Shown here in pieces: positions 38,401-50,500 of a stretch of DNA of 64,000 nucleotides. The DNA is from Leuctra nigra (Eukaryota; Arthropoda; Insecta; Plecoptera; Leuctridae): positions 17,676,948-17,740,947 of the forward strand of contig OW203763.1 of assembly GCA_934045905.1 (NCBI GenBank), read 5' to 3'. The translations under genes were made by a program, and so were the position numbers. The notes below the pieces were generated by a model. It was not told the origin of the DNA and made no database searches. It saw only the letters and a program-made list of their open reading frames with translations. Every line of letters begins with the position of its first letter. Position 1 is the first letter of the stretch.

Positions 38401-41400
38401 TTTTGTTTTCTGATCACGCATTAAAAAACGACGATGTAAATACACAAATCTTTGTTCGTCAGTAAAAGGGATTAAAACGTTAGTAAAAATCTAAGTTTAT
38501 TTTTGTGTTTGGCTGGGCCGAGAATTAGAGGGCTGCGAATGCTAATTTGAATGTAACCTATCCGCGGTCTAGTAATTTCGAGTTCAAATACTAATACAAT
38601 TTTAAATTTGGTTACAATTTATTGACGAAATTGTGTCACTTGAGAGTCGAGACAGTTTTCTCGTTATTTTTTACTTATGGTAGGTAGTACATTTTCTTGT
38701 ACAAACTATCAAAAGATAAAAAAAAAATACTGTGAATTGAACAAGGAACTTGAATGGCTTGACAGTGCACTGTGAACTGAGATTACAAAGCGAACAAAAT
38801 AAAACCACTACCTAATCAATTGCTTCTTATTTGAATGAAACTTGATTGTAGGATTTCACTCAAGCATACACTTCTGCATCATTATTTCTATTTTTAGCAA
38901 CAAAATATGTTTATTCACAATCACGGTTCTAATAGCATCTAATGAACAGAAATACTGTTCTTTTTCCCATCCCCCAGACATAAATTGGCACACATAAACA
39001 ATGTATATGAATACCTTATACAACATCGGTCCATTTAATTGTGTTTGTGAAATTACCTAGTACCTAATTAAATATGTGTTTTCATTTCAGGAGGTGCAGA
39101 AGAATTGTTGAAATTCCTGAACGACACATCAAAGCTAACGAATCAATGTCTGGAACCAAACGGACTTTCATTGATTTCCAAGAACTTCTCTCCTTATCTG
39201 TACCCGTTCACAATCGAATACAGCATCTTAGTAGGTGAGTTCCTACTTCATTGTTCATCATGAAGACACATTATCAACACATATAATTATTACGTATTTG
39301 TCTTTAAATTTTGAAATAGCCAATTGAAAACGGAATAAAATTTGAATTTTAGGAAGGGATTTGCGTTGTGAAAAATATCCGACTGAACCGAGGCCTCCAA
39401 TGGAAGTTTTCCACAGAAACCTATATTCTCAAAATTTGAATCAATTGTCGAAACAAATGACTATAAACTATCATTGTAATAGTTCGAGAATTCAGTAGAG
39501 AATTCATAAGCGTGAAACGCTGAAAGAAAAGTGTGAATTGATGTTCCAGTGGGCATCTTGTTCATCATCTGGCAGAACATCGGCAACTGCCAGAGCGGCG
39601 AGAGCAGTGGCCACGGAGGCTGTAACTTGCCGGCATTGAGCGATGCCAGTAACGTGGTGATACATGCTGACTGTCATTCGGCTAACAAGGGCTTGTTTGC
39701 CGGTCTCATAGTCTTGGTCGTGTCTGTCATCAGTATCATCCTCTTCTGTGTCGCTATGGCTGACAGGTAGGTCACACCTATCACATCACTGCAGTTGCAC
39801 CCAGGTGTCTGTCATCAGTATCATCCTCTTCTGTGTCGCTATGGCTGACAGGTAGGTCACACCCATCACATCACTGCACCCAGGTGTCTGTCATCAGTAT
39901 CATCCTCTTCTGTGTCGCTATGGCTGACAGGTAGGTCACACCTATCACATCACTGCACCCAGGTGTCTGTCATCAGTATCATCCTCTTCTGTGTCGCTAT
40001 GGCTGACAGGTAGGTCACACCTATCACATCACTGCAGTTGCACCCAGGTGTCTGTCATCAGTATCATCCTCTTCTGTGTCGCTATGGCTGACAGGTAGGT
40101 CACACCCATCACATCACTGCACCCAGGTGTCTGTCATCAGTATCATCCTCTTCTGTGTCGCTATGGCTGACAGGTAGGTCACACCTATCACATCACTGCA
40201 CCCAGGTGTCTGTCATCAGTATCATCCTCTTCTGTGTCGCTATGGCTGACAGGTAGGTCACACCCATCACATCACTGCACCCAGGTGTCTGTCATCAGTA
40301 TCATCCTCTTCTGTGTCGCTATGGCTGACAGGTAGGTCACACCCATCACATCACTGCACCCAGGTGTCTGTCATCAGTATCATCCTCTTCTGTGTCGCTA
40401 TGGCTGACAGGTAGGTCACACCTATCACATCACTGCAGTTGCACCCAGGTGTCTGTCATCAGTATCATCCTCTTCTGTGTCGCTATGGCTGACAGGTAGG
40501 TCACACCTATCACATCACTGCACCCAGGTGTCTGTCATCAGTATCATCCTCTTCTGTGTCGCTATGGCTGACAGGTAGGTCACACCCATCACATCACTGC
40601 ACCCAGGTGTCTGTCATCAGTATCATCCTCTTCTGTGTCGCTATGGCTGACAGGTAGGTCACACCCATCACATCACTGCACCCAGGTGTCTGTCATCAGT
40701 ATCATCCTCTTCTGTGTCGCTATGGCTGACAGGTAGGTCACACCCATCACATCACTGCACCCAGGTGTCTGTCATCAGTATCATCCTCTTCTGTGTCGCT
40801 ATGGCTGACAGGTAGGTCACACCCATCACATCACTGCACCCAGGTGTCTGTCATCAGTATCATCCTCTTCTGTGTCGCTATGGCTGACAGGTAGGTCACA
40901 CCCATCACATCACTGCACCCAGGTGTCTGTCATCAGTATCATCCTCTTCTGTGTCGCTATGGCTGACAGGTAGGTCACACCCATCACATCACTGCACCCA
41001 GGTGTCTGTCATCAGTATCATCCTCTTCTGTGTCGCTATGGCTGACAGGTAGGTCACACCTATCACATCACTGCAGTTGCACCCAGGTGTCTGTCATCAG
41101 TATCATCCTCTTCTGTGTCGCTATGGCTGACAGGTAGGTCACACCCATCACATCACTGCACCCAGGTGTCTGTCATCAGTATCATCCTCTTCTGTGTCGC
41201 TATGGCTGACAGGTAGGTCACACCCATCACATCACTGCAGTTGCACCCAGGTGTCTGTCATCAGTATCATCCTCTTCTGTGTCGCTATGGCTGACAGGTA
41301 GGTCACACCCATCACATCACTGCACCCAGGTGTCTGTCATCAGTATCATCCTCTTCTGTGTCGCTATGGCTGACAGGTAGGTCACACCTATCACATCACT

Positions 41401-44400
41401 GCACCCAGGTGTCTGTCATCAGTATCATCCTCTTCTGTGTCGCTATGGCTGACAGGTAGGTCACACCTATCACATCACTGCAGTTGCACCCAGGTGTCTG
41501 TCATCAGTATCATCCTCTTCTGTGTCGCTATGGCTGACAGGTAGGTCACACCTATCACATCACTGGCAGTTGCACCCAGGTGTCTGTCATCAGTATCATC
41601 CTCTTCTGTGTCGCTATGGCTGACAGGTAGGTCACACCTATCACATCACTGCACCCAGGTGTCTGTCATCAGTATCATCCTCTTCTGTGTCGCTATGGCT
41701 GACAGGTAGGTCACACCTATCACATCACTGGCAGTTGCACCCAGGTGTCTGTCATCAGTATCATCCTCTTCTGTGTCGCTATGGCTGACAGGTAGGTCAC
41801 ACCCATCACATCACTGCACCCAGGTGTCTGTCATCAGTATCATCCTCTTCTGTGTCGCTATGGCTGACAGGTAGGTCACACCTATCACATCACTGCAGTT
41901 GCACCCAGGTATACAGCCGCCCCTCCCCCTCCCTATGTGTTTATACATCTATATGTCAAAATTAAAAATATGCTTAAAAAGTGTTAAAATCGTGTAGAAA
42001 TACACCAAATTGATGCCTGACATTGAAAACATTTCCGGGGCTATGCGCCCTGGACCCGCATTTCCCTGAGGGGCCCTCCCCCAGACCCCCCAATGTCTTA
42101 GTAGCCAATAGTATCTCCAGCTCAAGTTCTCCTGCAATACTATTCCCCCCCCCTTGCAAATTTAGTTCCTACGCGCCTGGAATCTGTGCAATGTTTTGGT
42201 AAAAGGTTCGATTCATTGGCAATTTATTGGCAAAATAACTCAATTTAATTTTCGTCTAAGATCATATAACTAACTTTGTACATATTATACTTAAACATTC
42301 GTACAAGAAGATACTTGTAGCTTTCAGTATGTGGTACATGGAATGTAATGTATTTATGGAGTATGAACATTTAATAGAGAAAGGTGAAATGAAGAAAACG
42401 AATATCGAACAATCAAAATCGAATTAAGAAAAGTGCAGTATTAACATCTATGTAAATGGTTTATGTTTAAAAATTAAAAGTTATGTATAATAATAGTAAG
42501 TGAAAGCACAAAAATGACAATTATTTAGCTCTGAAAAGGCACTAAAATATATTAGGGAATCTCTAAAAATATCAATACTTGCAATAATTTCTATAAATTT
42601 GATGATTTTGAATTGCCAATATTTCTAAATGTCTTATTTATTTTGAAGATAGGCAGTAAATAAAGTTCTAAGAAACAAAGCGTAACTATTTCAACAAATT
42701 CAAAATTCATTGAATACATCAAATCAGGCTCTGTCGTTCAATAATTATCATTGAAACAAAAAGAAAAATCGTACGTGAAATTGGCCACTTCCACTGCTAA
42801 TAAACAGATCTGGGTTTTCGCGATTATCTCGGAATATTCATAATAAGTGCAATAGTTCCATTTTGATCCTAAGCTCCTCATAGTCATATCATAATATTGT
42901 ATCACTTTTTCCACTGTTTATTTCGAAATAACTTTAGCTGTCCTATCTGGAAAGGAAACTGAAATGGAAAGAGGGTTTGATTTTGTAATTATTTCACACT
43001 TTTCCATTGAATCGAGCGATCCGGAAATATTAGAAGTTTTATTTCATTTAATTATTTTACTATACGTCTCCCAGATAGAAACTCACATTGACAAATTTTA
43101 TTAAAAAAAATAATAGAACTAATGATTTAATAATAATAAAAATCACAATTATAAGTCCATAATGAATACTCTGGTTAAAGCTGCGGGGGCAGACTTCTTT
43201 TTAATTTGCATATAATTATTTAGTATGATGCTTTATTGAAGAAGATTGATCCGAATTACACGACTGTTTTATCATCCCGACTGTTTTACCGACCGGTCGA
43301 GAGTTTCGTAGAAGTCTCGTCAGATGGCACTAGATAGCTGATCAGAGTAATTGTTTGAATAATGTTCTAAAAGATTGACAAAATACTTATTCGAATGGTC
43401 AATCAATATAATAAGCTGTTCTAGTTTTGGCAATGTGAATAACAATAGAAACTAGACGCGTGCAGCTAATACTCAAAACTCAGTTGAAGGTTTCTTCTAG
43501 TATAGTACCAAATAGTAAAATAAAGAAAATATAGTTATTTTTAAGTTTCCTTTTACATGAAGTATAGCGAGTATAGTCTTTACAATTCAAATTCAAAGTA
43601 AAGCAGACATTGCACTGAGATAGAAACCCTTGGACACGTCCTGAACTTCTGCCAGCACGGAGAACTTCTACAAATTGCGAGACATAATTACAATGCGACA
43701 ATGCGTAAGACAACGCATAAGACAATGCGTTTAGAGAAAATAAAAAATTAGATGTCTATGAAGAAGTTACGTGCTTTGGAGGGTCTAAACGCATTGACAT
43801 TATTGTAATCGACAATCTAAAGAAACACGGCTTAATCATCGATCCAACCATTAGGTTCGAATCACATAAAAATCAACCTGAAGAAGTTGATGAAAAAAAC
43901 GGAAGTATTATGAACCAACTATTGGGGAATACTCAAGAATGTACGGTTTGCTTCATGTCGACATCGTAAGACTAATGGTTGGGTCACGAGGGACATTTCC
44001 TGGATTTTTTAAAACATTTGTAGTGAAGCATAAGTTGCGTAAGACTTTGTTAAATAGTATAGTTATAGATGTAATTAGGAGATCAGTAATTATTTTGAAA
44101 AACCATTTTTATCATTAATTTCATAGTTCAAATGTTTAGTACCTAATTTTAGTCAAATTCTCATGATTTTGTTAATTTAGTTATCTTTTCATGAATGATG
44201 TGTATTATTCTGTGTCTTTGTTGGCAACCAACAATTGTTGTTGGCAGAGTTTTAAATAAATATATATATATTGATAATTGTAATCACGAAACTTTCAGAC
44301 ATAAGAATTCATTAATAAATAAATAATAAACTTATATGCATACTTTCAGCTGCCACACTGAAAATAAAGTGCGTTTGAATTTTCCTGACTAACGATAAAA

Positions 44401-47400
44401 ATATTGAATTTCGAAACGGAATTACGTCACTCTCATATAATTTAAATTTGAATATTTTCAACATCGTTTTAAATCAATCAAAGATAGAACCCATATTTGA
44501 GAAAGTACAACAATCTAAATGTGTTACTATTTTCTTCGATTTGATTCAAAATTTATATGTGACGTTCATAAAAGAGAAACAATTGTCCAACACAGTTTTC
44601 AGAGAAAAACACCAACAATAATGGCGCAACAAGCAAAGGAACGAAATTATAATCTTAACTTTGTTTTTATGTCAGTGAATACATCCAGCTTGGATTGAAC
44701 GTGAACATGACATCCGAGCTAACTCTGCTGCTTCTAATGACCATCACCGTGATCTTCGCATATCGCAAAGTGACGCAACTGGATGTGAATCTACATCCAG
44801 TGAGTCTTCTCGATGATCTCCTCCTCTTCATCTGCATCCCAGCTTTCTTTCTCTACGCCATCTTCAGCATAGTTCCTGCCGTTGAGAAGAGCAACTACTT
44901 GTCAATCACGAGAATACTGCTCCAGGTGAGTGGGACTTGGCGGGCGTGGAGCGATCGCTCCACTCAATTAAGACGGCTGGGTAGTGAGCGTGGCCTTGAA
45001 GAGTTTTTTCATCGATTTTTATCAATATCTTTTACCAATGTAATTGTTAACAAAATAGGGATTTGTATGAGTATTCAGAAGTTCAATGAAAATAATTTCA
45101 TAGTTTGGAATAAGTTATTAGTTTTATTTTGTCCAACAGATGTTTAGTGCCATAATTTTACTAATTTTCGGGCACTAAACGTCTGTAGGACAAAGTAAAT
45201 CTAATAAACCATTACAAGCTATGGAATTATTTTACTTGAACTCTTCTGAATACTGGTACAAAACCTTGTTTTGTTAACAATTTCATTGGTAAAAGATATT
45301 GATAAAAATCAATTAAAAAACTCTTCAAGGTCAAACTCACTACCCAGCCGTCTATACAGAGACATATTTCTGTACCTCCGAGGTTCAATGATCCAGTTCA
45401 GTGATTCTTGAGGTGAGCTCAAACACCAGTAATTCTATCTTCATCCAATCGTATTTGTAATAGTGACACCAGTCATATTGAAAGAGAATACGTCAATATA
45501 ACTGTATTTGTTGACTTGATTCAAATTGCAATGGAATACAGAAATGGGAAACGCAAAATTGATCAAATAAACACCTCTGAGGTACAAATTCAGAGGCGAG
45601 TTTTCATATAACATGATTCAGAACTTTCATGATTGTATTAATTTATGTTATTTTAACAGAATGGTTGTGCTGAAACAAGAAAACGTAGGTAGGTACACCC
45701 TCGGTCAGAAAAAACTGTGTTGTTGTCGGATAATCAAGTTTTGAAAAAAAAATCTTGCAAGCAATTTATGTGACCGTGGGTGTACTTTGAAATCTAATAA
45801 CATACAATTCTGCAAGTTCACATCAAAATTTTCTGTACATGTAACACCACATATTGAATATTAAATTTAACCGAAAGAACAAGTTGGCTCAGTCAGTGAA
45901 GTTTCGTATTTGTACTCCAGTTGTCCGGGGTTCGATTGCTGTGACCGACCTTCCTGATGGAGGTTGTTTCATGATAATTCCCTCAGTCGAGGGCAAATGC
46001 TGGGGAAGTTTCCCACGTTAGGCTCTAGAACCTCCTACACCATCCATAATTAATTATTCTTCGTCATCTCCCTACCATCATCATAAGCATTCATTCGTGC
46101 CCATTATACTAGGAGAATAACAGACTGATGTAAAACACCACTGAAATATAAAATATAATCATTCACCATACTGGATTATAATAATATTCTAATTGTTTTC
46201 CTGGATAAATAGATTCCTATTCTTTCTGAACTTTTGCTTTCGGTTTTACAAGACATCGTCTGTTACTTTAGCAAAATAACTCTTTGAAATTATCATAACA
46301 AAATTATAAAAAAATGTTCGTCCAATTTTGTCCACTATTTTCTCAATATAATATTTAAATGTTATAACTAATGGCAATATATTATTGAGGAACAAGCTTT
46401 AAGCTTAGAGAGAAAGCACTAGGAGAAGAAGAAATATATTTTTCCGTTGTAGAATTTAGTAGATAATTTAGGACTTTCAGGGAAATTTAGCTTGAAGACC
46501 TCTCACATCTTATTTGTAACAGACCCGATTGCTCGTCTTACATCTAAATTACTGCATCTAATTACTTGAATTAGTTTAAGATTCTTAAGAATATTATAGT
46601 GTAGAGGTCAGAATTCAATTCCTTTCCTCTCCAAGGGAGTTCGAATTTTCCTTAGTTGAATATAACTTTTTCAACTCATAGGCCAATATCGTCAACTTCC
46701 CACCACCTTCTTTTCTTTCCTCATCAATATCCTCATGAATCACTTAAGTCTTATCCTTCTCCATTATTAATACGCAAAAGACCGGAGTACTGTTGAAAAT
46801 AAAACTTAACCTTAGTCAGGGCCTCTACCACAATGAGTTTATATCAAGATTGTACACTAAATTTAACGAAAGCTTCATCTGAAGACTGAGCAATTTAGAT
46901 CTAACGTATTTCTTGGGCATAAACTTTGTGGTGTTTAGATTGTGACTGTATTCGACATTTCACTTAAATACACGTGGCTTTGATCTTTCCAACCGTGTCA
47001 TTCGAATGAAACAGCTCAGCTGGGATCAAAAGCAATAATGACCATCAGTTCGGGCAGAGGTGAAATCACAGCTCGATTCAAGCTCAGAGATATTCAGAGA
47101 CATCTAGTATTCTTGGATTATTGCAAAGACAGCGTCCACAAGTGAATAATTACGAGGAAACAATTTAATCAATTCTCTAGAATTCTCTTGAATCCTGACG
47201 CGTGTTTCTTTTGTCCAGGTAATCCAAGTTCTTCTACAGACGCCGTTCATAATTGACGGACTACGGAGATGTAGCAATTCCAGAGCGTTGCGTCTGGAGA
47301 AACCTGGAAGAGAACTGGTGACTTTCTTGATCGTTTGCAACGTGGCTATGTGGGTGACTGATACATTCGAGATCAAAAGCCATGAAATACAAGATGATCG

Positions 47401-47548
47401 ATATCAAGTGTATGGTAAAGTTCTCTGGACGATTGTCAGCCACATGACTGTGCCATTGACGATGTTTTACAGATTTCACAGTTCAGTTTGTTTAGCGGAT
47501 ATGTGGAAATCTGCTTACGAGAGGGGGGAATACCGTGTTAATAAATGA
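29421..47548 (+). CDS. Otop: otopetrin-family proton channel
   Basis: Twelve coding exons give 711 aa: 29421-29519, 33153-33258, 33880-34081, 34685-34793, 34912-35029, 35384-35545, 36950-37125, 38054-38276, 39091-39234, 39550-39766, 44676-44925, 47219-47548. Otopetrins form proton-selective channels with 12 membrane helices. Family hallmarks seen are YLKCGAAGFCFGHLIHSGLL, VIINRRKELARFALMHC followed by WTILRE, and the C-terminal TMFYRFHSSVCLADMW. Roughly 12 hydrophobic segments are present, preceded by a long polar N-terminus (about 135 aa) and with an acidic serine-rich loop in the 35384 exon. The start is the first Met after an in-frame TGA at 29412; a Met at 33153 is an alternative start. 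The 35545 donor is GC rather than GT. The exon ending at 39766 carries the end of a membrane helix (residues 504-518), whose DNA is amplified 27-fold. Confidence 0.94.
29520..33152 (+). other. first coding intron of the otopetrin gene
   Basis: This 3.6-kb AT-rich intron contains a short (TA)n run near 31720-31738. No splice-compatible exon or recognised transposon was found in it. Confidence 0.6.
35640..35966. mobile_element. hAT-like MITE with 8-bp target duplication
   Basis: A 311-bp element (35648-35958) starts CAGGCGCGTAGGAAC and ends TTCCTACGCGCCTG. It is flanked on both sides by the identical 8-mer TTTTTACT. CAG..CTG ends plus an 8-bp duplication are typical of hAT elements. The interior has long G and C runs and no transposase. 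The intact flanks suggest a relatively recent insertion. Confidence 0.9.
36187..36450 (+). mobile_element. tRNA-derived SINE, copy 1
   Basis: A TTGGCTCAG A-box-like segment is followed by GGGTTTGATTCTC (B-box-like), then a body with CTGCTGGGAAGGTTTCC and a CATCATC-rich tail. The body and tail match the element at 45885-46150. Confidence 0.7.
37545..37645. repeat. inverted repeat (hairpin) in an otopetrin intron
   Basis: CTTCTACGGTGATGCTCT is mirrored exactly by AGAGCATCACCGTAGAAG about 60 nt later, with partly matching ATGATG/CATCAT extensions. The loop contains two copies of CCTGATCCTG. A small foldback transposon is likely. Confidence 0.8.
39720..41908 (+). repeat. 79/85-bp minisatellite made of an otopetrin exon end plus its donor (27 copies)
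   Basis: Each unit begins GTGTCTGTCATCAGTATC, runs through the last 47 nt of the exon to GCTGACAG, includes the donor GTAGGT and 26-32 nt of intron, and ends CACCCAG. Nine units carry an extra GTTGCA (85 bp, two of them 86) and 18 are 79 bp; the total of 2189 bp fits 27 copies exactly. The first copy is the genuine exon end (39766|39767). The exonic part encodes most of a membrane helix (VSVISIILFCVAMA). Reading past any donor gives AGG TAG, an immediate stop. Copies are nearly identical apart from CCT/CCC and the GTTGCA indel. Confidence 0.95.
41909..42180. mobile_element. decayed second copy of the hAT-like MITE
   Basis: The right end TTCCTACGCGCCTGG matches the right end of the 35648-35958 element, and the interior also has C-rich and G-rich runs with GGCCCTCCCCC. 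The left end is not clear and no target duplication could be assigned. It directly follows the 27-copy donor array. Confidence 0.55.
42181..44675 (+). other. intron part between donor array and the 44676 exon of otopetrin
   Basis: AT-rich intronic DNA. A small GACAATGCGT/GACAACGCAT repeat occurs near 43694-43735. No exon was found, and the frame joins directly from 39766 to 44676 (AG|T gives Ser). Confidence 0.5.
44971..45353. repeat. 0.38-kb near-perfect palindrome (long hairpin)
   Basis: The left arm begins AGACGGCTGGGTAGTGAG and the right arm ends CTCACTACCCAGCCGTCT. Matching continues inwards through CCTTGAAGAGTTTTTT and TTTAGTGCC/GGCACTAAA to a short centre near 45160, so each arm is about 190 nt with scattered mismatches. 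It lies 45 nt after a donor in an otopetrin intron, and the transcript could fold into a long hairpin. Confidence 0.9.
45371..45588. mobile_element. MITE family 2, copy 2
   Basis: The ends TGTACCTCCGAGGTTC and CACCTCTGAGGTACAAA are inverted. The interior shares TTCATCCAATCGTATTTGTA and CAATATAACTGTAT with the copy at 52711. Confidence 0.65.
45885..46150 (+). mobile_element. tRNA-derived SINE, copy 2
   Basis: A box TTGGCTCAGTCAGTGA and B box GGGGTTCGATTGC are well spaced. The body GCTGGGGAAGTTTCCC and the CATCATCATAAG tail match copy 1. Confidence 0.75.
46595..46805 (+). mobile_element. tRNA-derived SINE, copy 3 (5' part degraded)
   Basis: A B-box-like TCAATTCC head, a body with CTCATAGGCCAATATC and a tail CCTCATCAATATCCTCATG align with the 3' parts of the other two copies. 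It ends near GACCGGAGTACTG. Confidence 0.5.
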
Positions 47549-50500
47549 GATTGGACATTAATCTCATTCGTGAGACTGTAGTGTGGACATGATTCGGATG
47601 GGTATCCAAATCAATTAATTTGAAAATGATTCGGAAAGTACAGTCGTTTAAGGATGAAAAGAGGAAAATTTCATGTACATTTGATGTTATAATTCTAAAT
47701 GGCAATTTTTTCATAGTTTTAGAATAACGATATCGCCTATAAGACTTTGAGTTTGTGAAAACGATAAATGGTTTGGGCAAATATTTTGAAGATGGTTTGC
47801 AAATTAAACTACACAATTATCCTCAATCTAATTAAATTAAGTAGACAAAGAGCGGTTGCTTTAGATTCAGACATTCTTGATTGAGTTGTATAAATATATC
47901 TGTTCCCATGTAATCGTACAATCGCTAAAACTAAAATTATAATAACCACATATTTGGAAATGAGTATCAATGTTTATTACAGAAGTTCGTGTTGAAATGT
48001 AATGTTATTTAAGGTGCTGCAAGCGCGAGCGATTTTGCCTTTTGTTGCAGGCACTTTTTTGGATACGATTGGAGACAAAATGGGTTGACGAAATGATTTG
48101 AAATTTTAATTATGATTAGATAAAACACAAAAGTAGGGTTATTACACGGTAAATTTTTAATTTTTTGCTTTGTTAATAAGTAATAATTAGTTAATTTTGG
48201 GTGAAAAATTGTATATTTTCTTGTCTCGCTGGGTGCCGTATGAAATTTAATTTTAAAAAATGTACCAAGTGATAACCAAGTTTGGCTTTTTACTAATCAT
48301 GATTAAAATTTGAGATAAATTGGTTAACGGGTTTGGTCTCCAATCGTATCTTAAATTTCATAGTTTTGCGTGGTTTTGTTGAATAACCGCCGCCTAATTA
48401 ACAAGGCAAGAAGCAATATTGAAAAAGTGCTACTAATATACAATCGAACTGATCATGTGAACATTCTATCAAAGTTACACCCACTTATGAAACAATTTTT
48501 CCCTCTAAATTTGCTAAACGGCCGAGCGCTTGCACCTTAAGTAAATACACTCGCATTACACTTTCAATATTACTCGTTACCTTCAAATAAGAATAAGACC
48601 CCATTTTAGTTATCCAATCGATCTCTCAAAAAAACATTTGCTTTCTTCAACCAAATATCAACGTTTATTCTCTCTCCCTCCATACCATGTGCAACATTTT
48701 GCCCTTCTGCTAACTATACTGTACTCTACCCAGTGCCAGCACATTCGATAAACTAATTTTAGAAAACGATTATTTTCTGAGTTGGTAATTTCAGAATCAA
48801 TTGAATTTCGATCTAATTACGTGCATAATGTTGTGAAGTGATTGAATCATATTGCAATATCCTGCATGCAATGGGGAGTCTGGAATAGTGTATTGATGCG
48901 CTCGTATCTAGACTCATTGTCTCTTCTACACGGGGAACTTGCTACACCTATGTCATCTATTTTAAGAGTACTATAGGCAGTCATGACATTCTATAAAATA
49001 CATTAATTCGTTTTTAATATTGCAACCGAACGGTAGATATGTATTCAACACCGATTTCACGATGACGTTAAATATCAAGAAATTAATAAAATGTGTGAAC
49101 TAAATTTTTCAAAATCATGTACTGAAGATACAAGTAATTGTCTTACTCTTTAACTCCGATGTTATTGGACATAGTAGTACAAGATACCCATGTTTTCTAA
49201 AAAAAATAATGTAACGTGATTTTATTCTCCCTTAGAGACGTAAACATACGTCTTTTGGCCGGCCAGAATACTAAAATTATTATTATTTTGTCACATTTTC
49301 AAAGTTTTAATGTTCAATGAAGTAGTGTTAAGCTTCACATTGTATCCCATGCTCGTAATAAAATGCACCGACGCTTTCCATTATCAAAATATATAATGGA
49401 TCATCCGTTCATGATCGATTTCAGATACCCACTATTGTTTATGAAATGATGTTATGACATGTTATGTAATACCATGTGAAACATGGTAGTGGTAATTTAT
49501 GTCAGGGCTTGTATCACATGATTTTTATTCCATGATGTAATAAAATATTAATGTTGTTCAGCCCAATATTATTGATTATAATTTAATTAATAAGTTACTG
49601 TGACGTAAGATTTTTTCAAGTCGTAGCCTATAAATCTCGACGCCTAATCCCAAATGAACAATCCTTATATATCCCAAAGGGATTAAGATCCAGAAAAAGG
49701 AGTTAAAGACTGATTTGTAGAAGATGAAAAGAGATTAAGGTAAGATATCTGAGCAACAATACTTATTGATCTGATCTGTGGCAATCCATGAAAGGACTTC
49801 ACAAAAGTATATATGCTGTAATATTCAACAAAGGCAACCAAAACTCTTCAATATTTCTGAAAGCTTATTATTGGCTTTTATAGCTTAATAATATTCAGTC
49901 TGAAGCGCGTAATCAGAAAGTGATGTTATGAATTACATTCGTGATTCCAAATGCTTGAGGACTTACTAAATATTATCATTTCAAATCGGAAATAGGCTTT
50001 AAATCAGTACGTCGCAAAGCAAGATTATGAAACTCACTTTAATATTAAGTAGTAGCCCTTCATAGCACTTTATATTACACTAACTCTCATACTCCTCCTT
50101 TGAAGCGAAGAACACTCAAATTTATTGAAGAAACTAGAGAAGCATCAACTGTAATGATAATTTTAACATCTGTAATATCAAAAAAATTATTGTTTTAAAA
50201 TTAAAAGTGAACACTCATTTTTGTACAGATATTGAAAAATGTCAATTACTACGTACCTATTTAAAATTTAAATACTATTTGAATGATAATGCAGTAAATC
50301 CATAAATTAGGTACATGCAACCCCATAAATACATAATTATACAGAATACAAAACCTTAATGATTAGGAGAGGAAAGGGTTAAATACACGTTTTAAAATAA
50401 TAAAGCATTCTGAACCCGATGAAAATAAAAACAGCAAATCCTGATTGAACTAGCCTGTTGTTCTCCTGCACAGGCCACATATTCATGATGATTACTGACT

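Noticed and set aside
39766..41908. Each 79-bp unit as a genuine 47-nt micro-exon
   Set aside because: The intervening 32-38 nt are shorter than usual minimal insect introns, and 47 nt is not a multiple of three; kept only as a testable possibility under the donor-array finding.
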